Shown here: positions 51,395 to 61,275 of the stretch, piece by piece
How the letters are laid out: every line of letters starts with the position of its first letter
How positions within the stretch are numbered: position 1 is the stretch's first letter
From: Parvibaculum sp035325945
GTDB taxonomy: Bacteria > Pseudomonadota > Alphaproteobacteria > Parvibaculales > Parvibaculaceae
Direction: 5' to 3'
Assembly (NCBI RefSeq): GCF_035325945.1
Contig: NZ_DAOKYX010000001.1
Coordinates: 357,227-421,226 of the forward strand
DNA length: 64,000 nt
Made by a program: the position numbers and the translations under genes
Notes under the pieces: generated by a model
What the model was told of the DNA's origin: nothing
Seen by the model: the letters and a program-made list of their open reading frames with translations, nothing else
The model's database searches: none

Positions 51395-53476
51395 ATGTCG
51401 CGCCTCATCGCCATCCTCGCCGGTATTGCCGTCATCCTCATTGCGGTCATCGTCGCAGTGCCGCTCTTCATTCCCACGAGCGTCTACAAGGAGCGCGTCG
51501 TCTCGATCGTGAAGAGCCAGACGGGCCGCGACCTTGCGATCGGCGGCAATGTAGGGCTCTCCTTCTTTCCAAGGCTTGCGGTCAAGGTCGAGAATGTGAG
51601 CCTCTCCAACGCTTCCTGGGCGAAGGATCGCGACATGGTCGCGATGCGAGAGATGCGGGCCGCGCTCAAGATCCTGCCGCTCTTCCGGGGCGAGGTCGAG
51701 ATCGACAGTTTCGTTCTCGTCGATCCGGTGATCCATCTCGAAGTGCGCGCGGACGGCACGCCCAACTGGCAGTTCTCCACCGCGCAGGCGCCCGCAGCGA
51801 CCGGGCAGGCACCCGCGGCGCAGGGACCGAGCGGCGCATCGCTGAAGCAGATCCGCCTCGGCGATGTCTCGATCTCCAACGGCTCCGCCACCTATCGCAA
51901 CGCCAGGACGGGCGCCTCGCTCGCCTTTGAAAAGGTCAATCTCGATCTCGCCATGCCGAGCCTCGACGAGCCTTTCAAGGCCGATGGTTCGCTGGTCTGG
52001 AACAGCGAACCGCTGAAGCTCTCGCTCGTGGCGGATCGCCCCCGCGCGCTCACCTCGGGCGGCGAAACGCCCGTCACCTTCTCGCTCGCCTCCTCCAAGA
52101 TCGACGCGACCTACAAGGGCACCATCCGCCCCCTCGAAGGTCTGCGCTTTGCGGGCGACATCAAACTCGCCATCGCCTCGGTTCGCCAGCTTTCGGCATG
52201 GCTCGGCCATCCGCTGCCCGCCGGAAACGGCTTCGGCCCTCTCTCGATAGAAGGCCGCGCATCGGGCGAAAGCGGCAATTATGCCTTCAACGACGCGAAG
52301 GTGAGCCTCGACGGCATGAATGCGACGGGCGCTCTCACCATCGCGACCGGAGGCGCGCGGCCGCTCGTCAAGGGCAAGCTCGCGGTCGACCGCATCGACA
52401 CCAATGTCTATCTCGCAAGCAATGACACCTCCGCCGCCCCGAAACCCGTGGGCGACGCGGCGGAGAGCGGCAATGGCGGCTGGAGCAACGAGCCGCTCGA
52501 TCTTTCGGGCCTGCGCGCGGTCAATGCCGACATCGCCTTCAGCGCGGGCGAACTCCTGTTCAAGAAGATCACGATCGGCGAAAGCGCGCTCGCCCTGCGC
52601 CTCAACGATGGCGTGATGACCGTCAATCTTTCCCGGCTGGCTCTCTATGAGGGCTCGGGCACGGGCATGGTCGCGCTCGACGGTTCGGCGCGCGAGGCGC
52701 GGGTCAAGGCATCGTTCACGATTTCCGGCGTCGCCGCCCAGCCGCTTCTTGCCGATGCCGCCGATTTCAAGCGGCTCGACGGGCGCACCGCGCTCAATTT
52801 CGCGATCGAAACGGCGGGCGCGAGCCAGCGCGAAATGATTGGCGCCCTTGGCGGCAGGGGAGAGGTCCGGTTCACGAATGGGGCGATCAAGGGTGTCAAT
52901 GTCGCCCAGCTCATCCGCACCGTCACCACCAATCCCGTGACCGGATGGGGAAGCGGCGGCACTCAGGATACGGATTTTTCGGAGCTCGGCGGCACTTTCA
53001 CCATCGAGCGCGGCATCCTCACCAACAGCGATCTCAAATTGCTGAGCCCGCTCGTTCGCGTCAGCGGCGCGGGCACGGTCGATCTGCCGCACCGGACGCT
53101 CAACTACCGTATTGCTCCGAAGCTCGCCGCCACGCTCGAAGGTCAGGGCGGCGCTGCCGATACGAAGGGGCTCGAAGTGCCGCTCATCATCGAGGGGCCA
53201 TGGGCCGCGCCGAAATTCCGCCCGGACCTTCAGTCCATGCTCCAGAACCCGCAAGGAACGATCGAGCAGCTCAAGGGCCTCAAGGGCGAAGGCGGGAAGG
53301 AATTGCTGAAGGGGCTTCTCGGCGGCTCGAAGAGCGAAACCCAGCCGCAGACGACCGGGCCGGAAGGCGCGGCGCCCCAGACGCCATCCGGCGAGACGGG
53401 CGGCACGCAGCAGACGGCACCGTCCGGCGAGAAGCCGAAGCCCGGCGAAACGCTGAAGAAGCTCTTTGGCGGCTAG
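51395..53476 (+). CDS. AsmA-family envelope protein
   Basis: A 693-aa protein with one N-terminal membrane anchor (LIAILAGIAVILIAVIVAVP) and a long periplasmic beta-rich part. The AsmA start motif RDLAIGGNVGLSFFPRLAVKVENVSLSN and the C-terminal SDLKLLSPLVRVSGAGTVDLPHRTLNYRI (quoted in part as SGAGTVDLPHRTLNYRI) define the family. AsmA-like proteins bridge the envelope and help lipid transport to the outer membrane. The tail is proline/glycine rich and low complexity. The ATG at 51395 follows GGGAGAA; longer upstream frames are GC-driven. Confidence 0.9.
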   Translation: MSRLIAILAGIAVILIAVIVAVPLFIPTSVYKERVVSIVKSQTGRDLAIGGNVGLSFFPRLAVKVENVSLSNASWAKDRDMVAMREMRAALKILPLFRGEVEIDSFVLVDPVIHLEVRADGTPNWQFSTAQAPAATGQAPAAQGPSGASLKQIRLGDVSISNGSATYRNARTGASLAFEKVNLDLAMPSLDEPFKADGSLVWNSEPLKLSLVADRPRALTSGGETPVTFSLASSKIDATYKGTIRPLEGLRFAGDIKLAIASVRQLSAWLGHPLPAGNGFGPLSIEGRASGESGNYAFNDAKVSLDGMNATGALTIATGGARPLVKGKLAVDRIDTNVYLASNDTSAAPKPVGDAAESGNGGWSNEPLDLSGLRAVNADIAFSAGELLFKKITIGESALALRLNDGVMTVNLSRLALYEGSGTGMVALDGSAREARVKASFTISGVAAQPLLADAADFKRLDGRTALNFAIETAGASQREMIGALGGRGEVRFTNGAIKGVNVAQLIRTVTTNPVTGWGSGGTQDTDFSELGGTFTIERGILTNSDLKLLSPLVRVSGAGTVDLPHRTLNYRIAPKLAATLEGQGGAADTKGLEVPLIIEGPWAAPKFRPDLQSMLQNPQGTIEQLKGLKGEGGKELLKGLLGGSKSETQPQTTGPEGAAPQTPSGETGGTQQTAPSGEKPKPGETLKKLFGG

Positions 53477-53526
53477 AGCGTTTTCGGCAAGAGCGGAAAC
53501 CGCCCGGCGCGCCTCCCGGAGCCGCG

Positions 53527-54015
53527 TCAGACCTTCTTCACATCGGCGAGATCGATATATTCCTTCACGCCGTCGACCCGGTACATGCGGCGATCGAGGC
53601 GGGGATAGGTGCAGATGTCGATCCGCGAGCGCGTGCCGCCCATGAGATAGACGAGATCCTCGCCCGCCTCCTCCGGCACGCGCATGGAATGGGCGGGCGA
53701 ATTTGCCGGAAAGGCCATGAAGTCGCCGGGGCCGACCGGAAACTCCTCCGCGCCGATGGCCGCCACGCCCCGGCCCGAAAGGATATAGAGGAATTCCTCG
53801 TCCTGACCGTGGAAATGGTGCTCGGTGGTGGCGTGGCCGGGCTCCACCCGGACAAGGTGAAGGCCCATATCCTTCAGCCCTGCAAGATCGCCGAGCGAGC
53901 GCGTATGGCGCACCGCCCCGGCGTTGAACTGGTGGACATGCCGCCGCTCCTCGAGCGCCGCAATGGCCTCCGCGCTCAAGAATAGCCCTTCGGCCCCCTT
54001 CCCTTTCCCGTCCAT
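53527..54015 (-). CDS. Cupin-domain protein
   Basis: A 162-aa single-cupin protein. The metal-binding first motif HHFHGQDEEFLYILSGRG has three histidines and a Glu, and the second motif is PANSPAHSM. Possible roles include isomerase, dioxygenase or sugar-related functions; the substrate cannot be told. A GGAGGAGGGG ribosome site precedes the ATG. Confidence 0.85.
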   Translation of the reverse strand: MDGKGKGAEGLFLSAEAIAALEERRHVHQFNAGAVRHTRSLGDLAGLKDMGLHLVRVEPGHATTEHHFHGQDEEFLYILSGRGVAAIGAEEFPVGPGDFMAFPANSPAHSMRVPEEAGEDLVYLMGGTRSRIDICTYPRLDRRMYRVDGVKEYIDLADVKKV

Positions 54016-54033
54016 CCCCTCCTCCCGCCTGAA

Positions 54034-54053
54034 GCCCGGGCTTTGTCCCGGGG
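54034..54053. repeat. Second copy of the GC hairpin
   Basis: GCCCGGG (54034-54040), CTTTGT and CCCGGGG (54047-54053). It shares the core of the hairpin at 950-968 and, like it, lies between genes. Confidence 0.5.
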
Positions 54054-54112
54054 CGCGCGGCGTCTAGACTGTCCCAAGTCGAGATTCACAGGGACGCGAG
54101 CCAGCGCCGCCC

Positions 54113-54364
54113 ATGTTCTACAACTTCATGTCGACGCTCGTGAAATTCACCCTGGGCGCGGTCCTCATCGGGGCGCTGCTCAATGAATTCAACATCAGCG
54201 CCGATCAGGTCCTCACCGATGTGGGTCTAACGCCGCAGCACATCATGGCGGTGATGCGCGAGGGTGTCGAATGGGCGCTGCCGCATTTCATACTGGGCGC
54301 CATCGTTCTCGTGCCCATATGGATCGTCATTTTCCTGCTCAAGCCGCCCAGACTGGGCAAGTAG
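54113..54364 (+). CDS. Small two-helix membrane protein (DUF6460-like)
   Basis: An 83-aa protein with two hydrophobic segments (LVKFTLGAVLIGALLNEF and FILGAIVLVPIWIVIFLL) around a short polar loop with two Met-rich turns. It resembles small Rhizobiales membrane proteins of the DUF6460 type; that name is tentative and no function is known. The start ATG lies after a GC-rich leader with no strong ribosome site. Confidence 0.7.
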   Translation: MFYNFMSTLVKFTLGAVLIGALLNEFNISADQVLTDVGLTPQHIMAVMREGVEWALPHFILGAIVLVPIWIVIFLLKPPRLGK

Positions 54365-54431
54365 GCGGCGCCCCACGGGCAGGCGCGTCCGCGGCTTTGC
54401 AAGCGGCGGCAATAAAATATAGAAGAGCCAC

Positions 54432-54824
54432 ATGCTGAAACCTGCCCTCATGGCGCGGGCCGCGACCGCCGCCATCCTCATCGCCGCGCTTGCGCCCGGC
54501 CTTGCCCATGCCGCGGGGAAGAAGGGCAAGGATGTGGGCGCCGGGCTCGTTGGCAACACGGTCGAGCTTGCGGGACCTCAGGGCACGACCAGAATCTACT
54601 ACCCCGACCGCAAGGCCATCGTCGTGCGCGCGCCCGACGGCTCCGAGATGAAGGGGCACTGGCGCGTCAAGGGGCGGCAGATTTGCACCCGCATGGAGAA
54701 GCAGGCTGAAAACTGCACCGCGCCCATCGACGTTCCCCCCGTCGCCGGAAGCTCCGGCACGCTTCCCGGCGAGGCAGGCGGCGCGGACCTCCAATGGTCG
54801 GTGAGGAAGGGCAAGGGCTTTTAA
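54432..54824 (+). CDS. Secreted protein of unknown function
   Basis: A 130-aa protein with a signal peptide ending in AHA (RAATAAILIAALAPGLAHA) and a basic mature part. It contains a stretch with an invariant-looking RIYYPDRKAIVVRAPDG and two cysteines (QICTRMEKQAENC) that may form a disulfide, so it is probably periplasmic. No known enzymatic motif is seen. Confidence 0.7.
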   Translation: MLKPALMARAATAAILIAALAPGLAHAAGKKGKDVGAGLVGNTVELAGPQGTTRIYYPDRKAIVVRAPDGSEMKGHWRVKGRQICTRMEKQAENCTAPIDVPPVAGSSGTLPGEAGGADLQWSVRKGKGF

Positions 54825-54901
54825 CCCGCCCCTCCTATCCGGCACCCTCGCAAGCGCCTAGAATCCGGCAAATCATTGGAGAGCGATTCGCGGAGGGCGA
54901 C

Positions 54902-55687
54902 ATGGGCAGACTCTCGGGCAAGCGGGCCATCGTCACAGGCGCTGGAAGCGGCATCGGGCGCGCGAGCGCCGTTCTCTTCGCCCTAGAAGGCGCGAAGGTG
55001 GTGGCCGTCGACCGGGTCGAGGACGCGGTCGACGAAACGGCGGCCATCATCCGCAAGGCGGGCGGCACCGTGACCTCCGTCGCCGCCGATGTGGGCAACG
55101 AGGAGGCCGTGAAGGGCTTCATCGACCATTGCGTCGAACAGCATGGCGGCCTCGACGTCATCTATGCCAATGCGGGCATCTCCGGCGGAATGGTGCCGCT
55201 CGCCGAGCAGACGGTCGACTACTGGGCTGAAATCCTCCGCATCAACCTCATCGGCCCGTTCCTCGCCATCAAGCACGCCGCCCCCCATATGATTCGCCAG
55301 GGCAAGGGGTCGATCATCTGCACGGCCTCGGTCGCGGGCCTCAGGGCCAATGCAGGCGGCACGCCCTATAGCGCGAGCAAGGCAGGCGTCATCAGCCTGG
55401 TGCAGACGACCGCGAACGAATTCTACGGAACCGGCGTGCGCGTCAACGCGATCTGCCCCGGCCTCATCGAAACGGGGATGACGAAGCCCATCTTCGACAA
55501 TGCCCGCGCGCGCGGCACGGATACGAAGATCGGCCAGCTCAATCCGCTCAAGCGCTACGGCGTGCCGGAGGAGATCGCGCATATGGCGCTCTTCCTCGCC
55601 AGCGACGATGCCTCCTATGTGAACGGCCAGGCCATCGCCGTCGATGGCGGGCTTTCGAGCACGCATCCCTTCGCCGGCAGGCGCTGA
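54902..55687 (+). CDS. SDR-family oxidoreductase
   Basis: A 261-aa classical SDR. Motifs are TGAGSGIGRASA (cofactor), YANAGISGG, the Ser in ICTASVAGL, YSASKAGV, CPGLIETGM and the C-terminal NGQAIAVDGG. The ATG at 54902 follows GGAGGGCGAC; earlier in-frame starts run through the previous gene end. It is the last gene before the polysaccharide region. Confidence 0.92.
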   Translation: MGRLSGKRAIVTGAGSGIGRASAVLFALEGAKVVAVDRVEDAVDETAAIIRKAGGTVTSVAADVGNEEAVKGFIDHCVEQHGGLDVIYANAGISGGMVPLAEQTVDYWAEILRINLIGPFLAIKHAAPHMIRQGKGSIICTASVAGLRANAGGTPYSASKAGVISLVQTTANEFYGTGVRVNAICPGLIETGMTKPIFDNARARGTDTKIGQLNPLKRYGVPEEIAHMALFLASDDASYVNGQAIAVDGGLSSTHPFAGRR

Positions 55688-55746
55688 TTGTTTGGACCCG
55701 AACCGGAGCGGTCTATGAGCTGGCGTCCCGCGTCATGGTGACAGCG

Positions 55747-55812
55747 CCGGACGATGGCTTCCTTGAGGGCGTGGTCCATTGCGACGAACAGGTGGAGCTT
55801 GCCTTTATCCTG
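55747..55812 (-). pseudogene. Possible IS481-like transposase remnant
   Basis: The minus strand encodes DKGKLHLFVAMDHALKEAIVR, which resembles the catalytic-core start GKLYLFVAIDRTSKFAFV of IS481-type integrases. Only about 20 residues match, no second catalytic Asp is present, and no terminal repeats were seen. The rest of the 55688-56066 gap (379 bases) holds nothing else identifiable. Its position at the edge of the lower-GC polysaccharide cluster is suggestive of past transfer, but the call is weak. Confidence 0.35.
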
Positions 55813-56066
55813 CAGTAGCGGCGCGCTCGCGAAAGGCGATGAAGGTCGCCTCCCCTCATCAACGGTCAAAACGGTACTCCGGAGGCAGAGTGGACTGGGG
55901 GCCGCGGAGATTCAGGCGCTCGTAGCGCGAGCATGCGACGCCGGCAACATTGCAGCTTTCCCATAACAATCATGATACGAGTTCGTCACAAAACCGTCTT
56001 TCAACGGACGACCTCCGAAGAGTCTCATGCTGAGTTTGACTCAAGCACCAACAACACAGCGCAACC

Positions 56067-57443
56067 ATGACATTGACGCCGCCTTTCTACTATCGGCTTC
56101 CCGTTACCTTGCAGAATGCGGCGGTCAGCCTTTACGGCCTGTGGCGCGAAAGACGCCGTTTCGGTTCCGATTTTGAAAAGAAGCTCGCATTGGTCTGTGA
56201 GAGGGCGGCCACAGATCATGAAAGCATGATCGCTTACAGGGATAATCGCCTCGCGGTCTTTGTCAGGCACGCGGCCAAAACGACGCCTTATTATCGCGAG
56301 TTGTTTCGCAAGAACGGCATCGATCCGAACGAGATTCGGACGATCTCCGATCTCTCGCGGTTACCAATCCTGGATAAAAATTTCGTAGCCCGCAATCGCG
56401 ACCAGTTCATCTCCGAAGCCATCGATCCGAACAAGGTAATCTGGGCTCGCACCAGCGGTACGACGGGCGGCGGATTGGTCTTTCCCGTCACATTGAGTGC
56501 GCATCAGGAACAGTGGGCGACGTGGTGGCGATATCGCTCATGGCACGGCATCGACAGGTCGATCTGGCACGCGACATTTACCGAACGAAGTATCGCGCCA
56601 GCCGACCAGACGAAGCCGCCCTTCTGGCGTATGGACTATGTCGGGCGCCAGATTTTCTTCAGCCCTCACCACATCAGTGAGGAAAATATCCGTCACTACA
56701 TAGATCATCTCAACAGGGTCAAGCCGCGATGGCTGACCGGACGCCCATCGCTTATCTCCGAATTGGCGTCGTATATGAACCGCACAGGGCATGGTCTCGA
56801 CTATCAATTGGAGTGGATCACCCTTGGAGCCGAGAATTTGCTGGCGCATCAGAGACATCAGATCCAACGGGCTTTCGGCATTACACCGGTTCAGCACTAC
56901 GGGATGGAAGAAGGAGTGGCGAACATCTCGGAGCACCCCGATCACACACTGCGCATCGACGAAGACTTCGCGGCGGTCGAGCTGGTCCCATCGGACATGC
57001 CCGGATTATGTAAAGTTGTCGGTACCAATTTCAGCAATCCGGCCTTTCCTCTACTGCGCTACGATGTTGGCGATCTCGTATCCGCCGATGAACTGCCGGC
57101 CAGAAGCGGCGCATTCAGACGCATCATTCGCACACTCGATGGCCGGACCGACGACTTCGTCGTGCTGCGCGACGGACGGAAAGCCATAGGCTTGAACAAT
57201 CTCTTCGCTCCATTTACCGACATAGCCAGCGCCCAGATCACGCAGACCGAGCCGGGCGAAGTTACGATCTGCCTCGTCAAGGGCTCGGGCTTTTCGTCCG
57301 AAACCGAAACAAAACTTCGGCAGGCAGCCGCAGCACACCTGGGAGCCGACACCCGGATCGACGTCAAATATGTGGACACCCTCGTGAAAACGAGCAATGG
57401 AAAAGTCAGGCTGGTCATCTCCAGCGCCGGTAGAATCTATTGA
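56067..57443 (+). CDS. PaaK-like adenylate-forming enzyme of the polysaccharide cluster
   Basis: A 458-aa member of the phenylacetate-CoA ligase/CapK-like superfamily. The ATP-binding loop ARTSGTTGGGLVFPV, the Tyr-Gly-x-Glu-Glu block HYGMEEGVAN and the DGRTDDFVVLRDGRKA segment are recognisable. In capsule and O-antigen loci such proteins are frequent (CapK-like), although their substrate is unknown. Codon use is visibly less GC-biased than upstream genes. It overlaps the glycosyltransferase start by four bases. First gene of the cluster. Confidence 0.85.
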   Translation: MTLTPPFYYRLPVTLQNAAVSLYGLWRERRRFGSDFEKKLALVCERAATDHESMIAYRDNRLAVFVRHAAKTTPYYRELFRKNGIDPNEIRTISDLSRLPILDKNFVARNRDQFISEAIDPNKVIWARTSGTTGGGLVFPVTLSAHQEQWATWWRYRSWHGIDRSIWHATFTERSIAPADQTKPPFWRMDYVGRQIFFSPHHISEENIRHYIDHLNRVKPRWLTGRPSLISELASYMNRTGHGLDYQLEWITLGAENLLAHQRHQIQRAFGITPVQHYGMEEGVANISEHPDHTLRIDEDFAAVELVPSDMPGLCKVVGTNFSNPAFPLLRYDVGDLVSADELPARSGAFRRIIRTLDGRTDDFVVLRDGRKAIGLNNLFAPFTDIASAQITQTEPGEVTICLVKGSGFSSETETKLRQAAAAHLGADTRIDVKYVDTLVKTSNGKVRLVISSAGRIY

Positions 57444-58585
57444 TTGATCATCACAGTGCCTCGGTCCGCACCGACAGGAAGCGGCCTTCCGTAATTGCCC
57501 TCGTTCAGCTTCCGCCGCCGATGCATGGTGCGGCGGCAATGAATTTGCGCGTCGTCGAGTCGAAGCTGCTGAACGAGAATTTCGACATCGAAACCATCCC
57601 CATCCAGCTCAGCACCTCGCAGGTGAATATCGGCAGCCTGTCGCCCGGAAAGCTGCTCCGTGTCGCGGCGTTGTCCATCCGGTTTGCACTTGCCCTCTGG
57701 CGCCGACGACCGGACATCGTCTATTTCACACTGCCACCGACGGGGGGCGGCTTCTATGCGTGTCTGCCGCTCGTGACTCTCGCGAAGGCATCCGGCACGC
57801 GCATCGTCTATCATTTCCACGGGAAAGGTATTGAAGCCCATGCGCAGCGATCCGGAATATACCGGCGGCTGATGAAATGGGCGCTCAAGGGCAGTCGGGT
57901 CATTCTTCTTTCCCCACGCCTCTATGATGAAGTTGCGCCCTTTGCTCCGCGCGAAGCGGTCCACTTCATTCCGAACGGCATCCCGATCACGGCAGCACCT
58001 CACCACGAGGGCTCGACTGACGACAGGCCCCCGCAAATCCTCTATCTGTCGAACCTTGTTCTCACTAAGGGTCCACTGGTCCTGCTCGAGGCGCTGGCCA
58101 CTCTCGCAGCGCGCGGCGCGAATTTCCGGGCAGTCATAGCCGGAGCCGAAACCTCTGATCTCAGCGCTGCCCGTCTCGCGGAGGAAATCCACATTCGTGG
58201 CCTCGAGAGACATGTGCACTATGCCGGTCCTGTCTATGGGGCCGACAAGGAACGGCTACTTGCGCAATCGGATATCTTCGCCTTCCCCACCTACTACCGG
58301 AACGAAGCTTTCCCCATTACCTTGCTCGAGGCCATGTCAACGGGCCTTGCTATCGTCACCACGCCGGAGGGCGCCATTCCGGATTTCATACGCGACGGAG
58401 TAAACGGCATACTGGTTCCGCAACAAGACCCGGCCGCTCTGGCAGACGCTCTGCAACGGCTTCTGGAGACACCGCCTTCGCGTACCGCAATGGGACTGAT
58501 CAACAGGGATACCGTGCTCCGCGACTTTACCCTCGATCGGTTTGAGGGGCGCATGCGCGAGGTGCTGATTGAGACGTTGTTATGA
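57440..58585 (+). CDS. Glycosyltransferase family 4
   Basis: A 381-aa GT-B fold enzyme. The N-terminus has LVQLPPPMHGAAAMN, and the C-terminal nucleotide-sugar-binding half shows YLSNLVLTKGPLVLLEAL, and FPTYYRNEAFPITLLEAMSTGLA with the E(x7)E motif characteristic of GT4. The start is a TTG at 57440 overlapping the preceding stop, and the next in-frame ATG would cut into the fold. It adds a sugar to a lipid-linked glycan. Confidence 0.88.
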   Translation: MIDHHSASVRTDRKRPSVIALVQLPPPMHGAAAMNLRVVESKLLNENFDIETIPIQLSTSQVNIGSLSPGKLLRVAALSIRFALALWRRRPDIVYFTLPPTGGGFYACLPLVTLAKASGTRIVYHFHGKGIEAHAQRSGIYRRLMKWALKGSRVILLSPRLYDEVAPFAPREAVHFIPNGIPITAAPHHEGSTDDRPPQILYLSNLVLTKGPLVLLEALATLAARGANFRAVIAGAETSDLSAARLAEEIHIRGLERHVHYAGPVYGADKERLLAQSDIFAFPTYYRNEAFPITLLEAMSTGLAIVTTPEGAIPDFIRDGVNGILVPQQDPAALADALQRLLETPPSRTAMGLINRDTVLRDFTLDRFEGRMREVLIETLL

Positions 58586-58652
58586 TAGGTTGCGCCGGAT
58601 TTACGATAGAGGACCCATTCCGACCGTCGAGATTCAGCTACGGATTTGAGTG

Positions 58653-59843
58653 ATGCACGCACACGGCCTCAATCGGACGACCTCCCATTCCAGCATTTCA
58701 ATTCGATTTCCCACGCTTCTGATCTGCTGGTTCATCGGCGCCATCATCCTTGGGCAAATCGGTCCGGCGACCCCGCTGAAATGGATCATCTACACGACGC
58801 CTCTCGTGGCCTTGATGGCTCACGCCGTTGCGAGCTTCCGTTTCGGAGAAAGACTGGAAAGAGGTCCTGCATTCGCCTTTCTGGCTTACGCTTTGGCCGT
58901 CTTCGGGACGCTGATGTCGCGTACGCAATTCGATTACTACATGGTGCGCGACATCACCTTCATCTTCGGCGCGATTATCACGTGCGTTCAGCCGCTGCAG
59001 CCGCAGCATCGGGACGTGCGCTTCCTGCTCCTCGGCCTATTCCTCACACTCATCACCGCGATCATATTTGGCAACGTCGCATTCGAGGACACGTTCAACA
59101 TCCTATCCTCGCGAGGCGGCGCCGAAACAAGTTTGTCATTCGCATTTGGCGCCATCTTCATCTATTTCTGCCTTGCGAAGGACTGGCGCTGGGCAATCCT
59201 CGCTGGATTGCTGACTCTGATCACCTTCAAGCGCGGCGCCCTTCTGGCGATTTTCGTAGTGCTCTCGATCCACTTCTTCTTGCAGAGCATGCCTGGCCTG
59301 ACGCACTTCCTCCGTCGCACGACACGGTCGTTATTTCCGATTGCGATTTTCGCATTTGCTACGCTTGCCGCGCTCTATCTCAATGAAATTGCGACTGTGA
59401 TCGTTCACTATTTGGATCCCTATGACAGCTCCAACCGCTTCACGATGGGACGCATCATGCTTTCCAGTATTGTCGGCTGGCATTTTCAGAATTCGCCGTG
59501 GATCAGCTATCTGTTCGGCCATGGGCCCGGAACCGCCGAGCTTCTTCTGACCCAGTCTCTTGGGCAGACCATGCTACCGCACAATGACTATCTCAAAATG
59601 CTCTATGAGTATGGCGTGGTCGGCGCACCCCTTGTTTGCTTCACGATATACGCGCTGTTCGGAACAACGTCGATTGGCCGGCGTCTCCTGTTTTACACGG
59701 CGATCCTATTCATCACGGATAATCTACTCATTTACTATTACTATCTTTTCACCTGCATCATACTCTCTCGCGTTCGACCGCCATTGCCGGCGGCGCGAAC
59801 ACACGGCAACGCACATGTCGATCGTATCGCGCAGACGGCATGA
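58653..59843 (+). CDS. O-antigen polymerase/ligase-like membrane protein (Wzy-like)
   Basis: A 396-aa polytopic protein with about ten hydrophobic segments and one large periplasmic loop (DSSNRFTMGRIMLSSIVGWHFQ) containing the HGPGT and HNDYLKMLYEYGVVGAPL signature of Wzy/WaaL-type proteins. In this cluster it probably polymerises glycan repeat units on the periplasmic side. The ATG at 58653 is used, with a GTG directly before it. Confidence 0.83.
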   Translation: MHAHGLNRTTSHSSISIRFPTLLICWFIGAIILGQIGPATPLKWIIYTTPLVALMAHAVASFRFGERLERGPAFAFLAYALAVFGTLMSRTQFDYYMVRDITFIFGAIITCVQPLQPQHRDVRFLLLGLFLTLITAIIFGNVAFEDTFNILSSRGGAETSLSFAFGAIFIYFCLAKDWRWAILAGLLTLITFKRGALLAIFVVLSIHFFLQSMPGLTHFLRRTTRSLFPIAIFAFATLAALYLNEIATVIVHYLDPYDSSNRFTMGRIMLSSIVGWHFQNSPWISYLFGHGPGTAELLLTQSLGQTMLPHNDYLKMLYEYGVVGAPLVCFTIYALFGTTSIGRRLLFYTAILFITDNLLIYYYYLFTCIILSRVRPPLPAARTHGNAHVDRIAQTA

Positions 59844-60015
59844 AAATACGCTCCGCCGAAGGTGCTCATAGTGACCTCTACTGCTTGAGCGGCGTATCCC
59901 CCGTCAACCGGCCAGAGAACGACCTCTGCAATGCATCGGCACTGTGCGTTCCTCTCTGCAACTGCGCGGCAGAAAGTGAAGCTTCAATTCGGAATTGGCG
60001 GGGAGCGGTGGCCTG

Positions 60016-61275
60016 ATGGGTAAAAACCGCGGAAACGCCAATATCGACCTGCCCGCCCACTCTTTGACTAAGGGCATAACGTCCCTCTACGTGCTGCAGG
60101 CGATAAACTATGTCTTTCCTCTCATCACCATTCCCTATCTCACCCGCGTTCTCGGGGTCGAGGCATTCGGTATCACCCAGGTCACGATCGCCTTCGCGAC
60201 CATCGGAAGCCTCATTGCAGATTGGGGGTTCAACTATACGGGCACTCAGGCTGTCGCTCGTTCGGCCAAAACCGGTTCGGCCCTGAACAAGATCGCTTCG
60301 GACACGATATCCGCGAAGTTACTGCTCTGCTTCCTCTGGTGCGCCGGTATTCTGATATGGGCGGTCACTGTCGGAAAAGGCCTCCTCCATTATCACCTTC
60401 TCGCATTACTGATTACGCTGTCGACCACGCTGACGCCGACATGGCTCTATCAGGGATTGGAACTCTTTCAGGAAATAGCGCGCATCAATGCGATCATCCG
60501 TATCCTGACCACAATTTTGATTTTCGCGCTGGTCAGGGAGCCTGATGACATGGCGCTTGTCATCCTGTTCACAGCGCTGCACGGCTTTTTAGTGGCGGCA
60601 TGGTTGTGGACGCGGATCTTGCGCCGCGGCCTGCGGCTTCATTTCCCTGAAATGTCAGCGATCCGCGGAACGCTTCGCGACGGGTTGGAAGTATTTTTCA
60701 CCACCGCACTCACGAGCTCCTATACGACGGGCGCTGTTCTTGCCGTCGCCGCGATTGGCGGCAACGAAGCGGCCGGTGCATATGCGGCAGTCGAGCGCAT
60801 CATATCTGCGTGCAAGGCGACGATGGGGCCGGTGGTTCAGGTCCTCTACGCGCGGGTCAGCAGCTATCGTCAGATATCGCGTGTTCAGTATATGGACGTC
60901 ACTTTCTGGCCTTTCTCGATTCTGTTCGTTTTCATTTGCGCAGCCACTTTCTTACTTATTGCAGGCAGTCCCTATTTTTTCGACGACCTGATGAAGGTTC
61001 CATTTGAACAGATCCGGCTTGTCCTCCCGATATTGGCGCTGACACTTCCGACGCTGGCTCTGGCACACTGGCTCGTGACGATCGGCCTCCTCGCCCGAGG
61101 CAAGAGGACCGAATGGATGATCGTCATTCTCTGTGGTCCTGCCGTCGGCTTACTCAGCGGAGGAGCACTAATCGGTCACGCCGTCGCTCAGGACGTGGTC
61201 GCCGTGGCGGTGTCTGCCACTGAGTTCACCATCCTCATGGTCGGCTATTTTGTGTGGAGAAAGTCATGGCGATAG
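60016..61275 (+). CDS. Polysaccharide flippase (Wzx-like)
   Basis: A 419-aa MATE/MOP-type membrane protein with about twelve hydrophobic segments and the Wzx start VLQAINYVFPLITIPYLTRVLG. It flips lipid-linked glycan repeat units across the inner membrane. The ATG at 60016 lies after GGGGAGCGG; a TTG at 59995 is an alternative. Codon use is AT-richer than the rest of the window. It overlaps the next gene by ten bases. Confidence 0.9.
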   Translation: MGKNRGNANIDLPAHSLTKGITSLYVLQAINYVFPLITIPYLTRVLGVEAFGITQVTIAFATIGSLIADWGFNYTGTQAVARSAKTGSALNKIASDTISAKLLLCFLWCAGILIWAVTVGKGLLHYHLLALLITLSTTLTPTWLYQGLELFQEIARINAIIRILTTILIFALVREPDDMALVILFTALHGFLVAAWLWTRILRRGLRLHFPEMSAIRGTLRDGLEVFFTTALTSSYTTGAVLAVAAIGGNEAAGAYAAVERIISACKATMGPVVQVLYARVSSYRQISRVQYMDVTFWPFSILFVFICAATFLLIAGSPYFFDDLMKVPFEQIRLVLPILALTLPTLALAHWLVTIGLLARGKRTEWMIVILCGPAVGLLSGGALIGHAVAQDVVAVAVSATEFTILMVGYFVWRKSWR

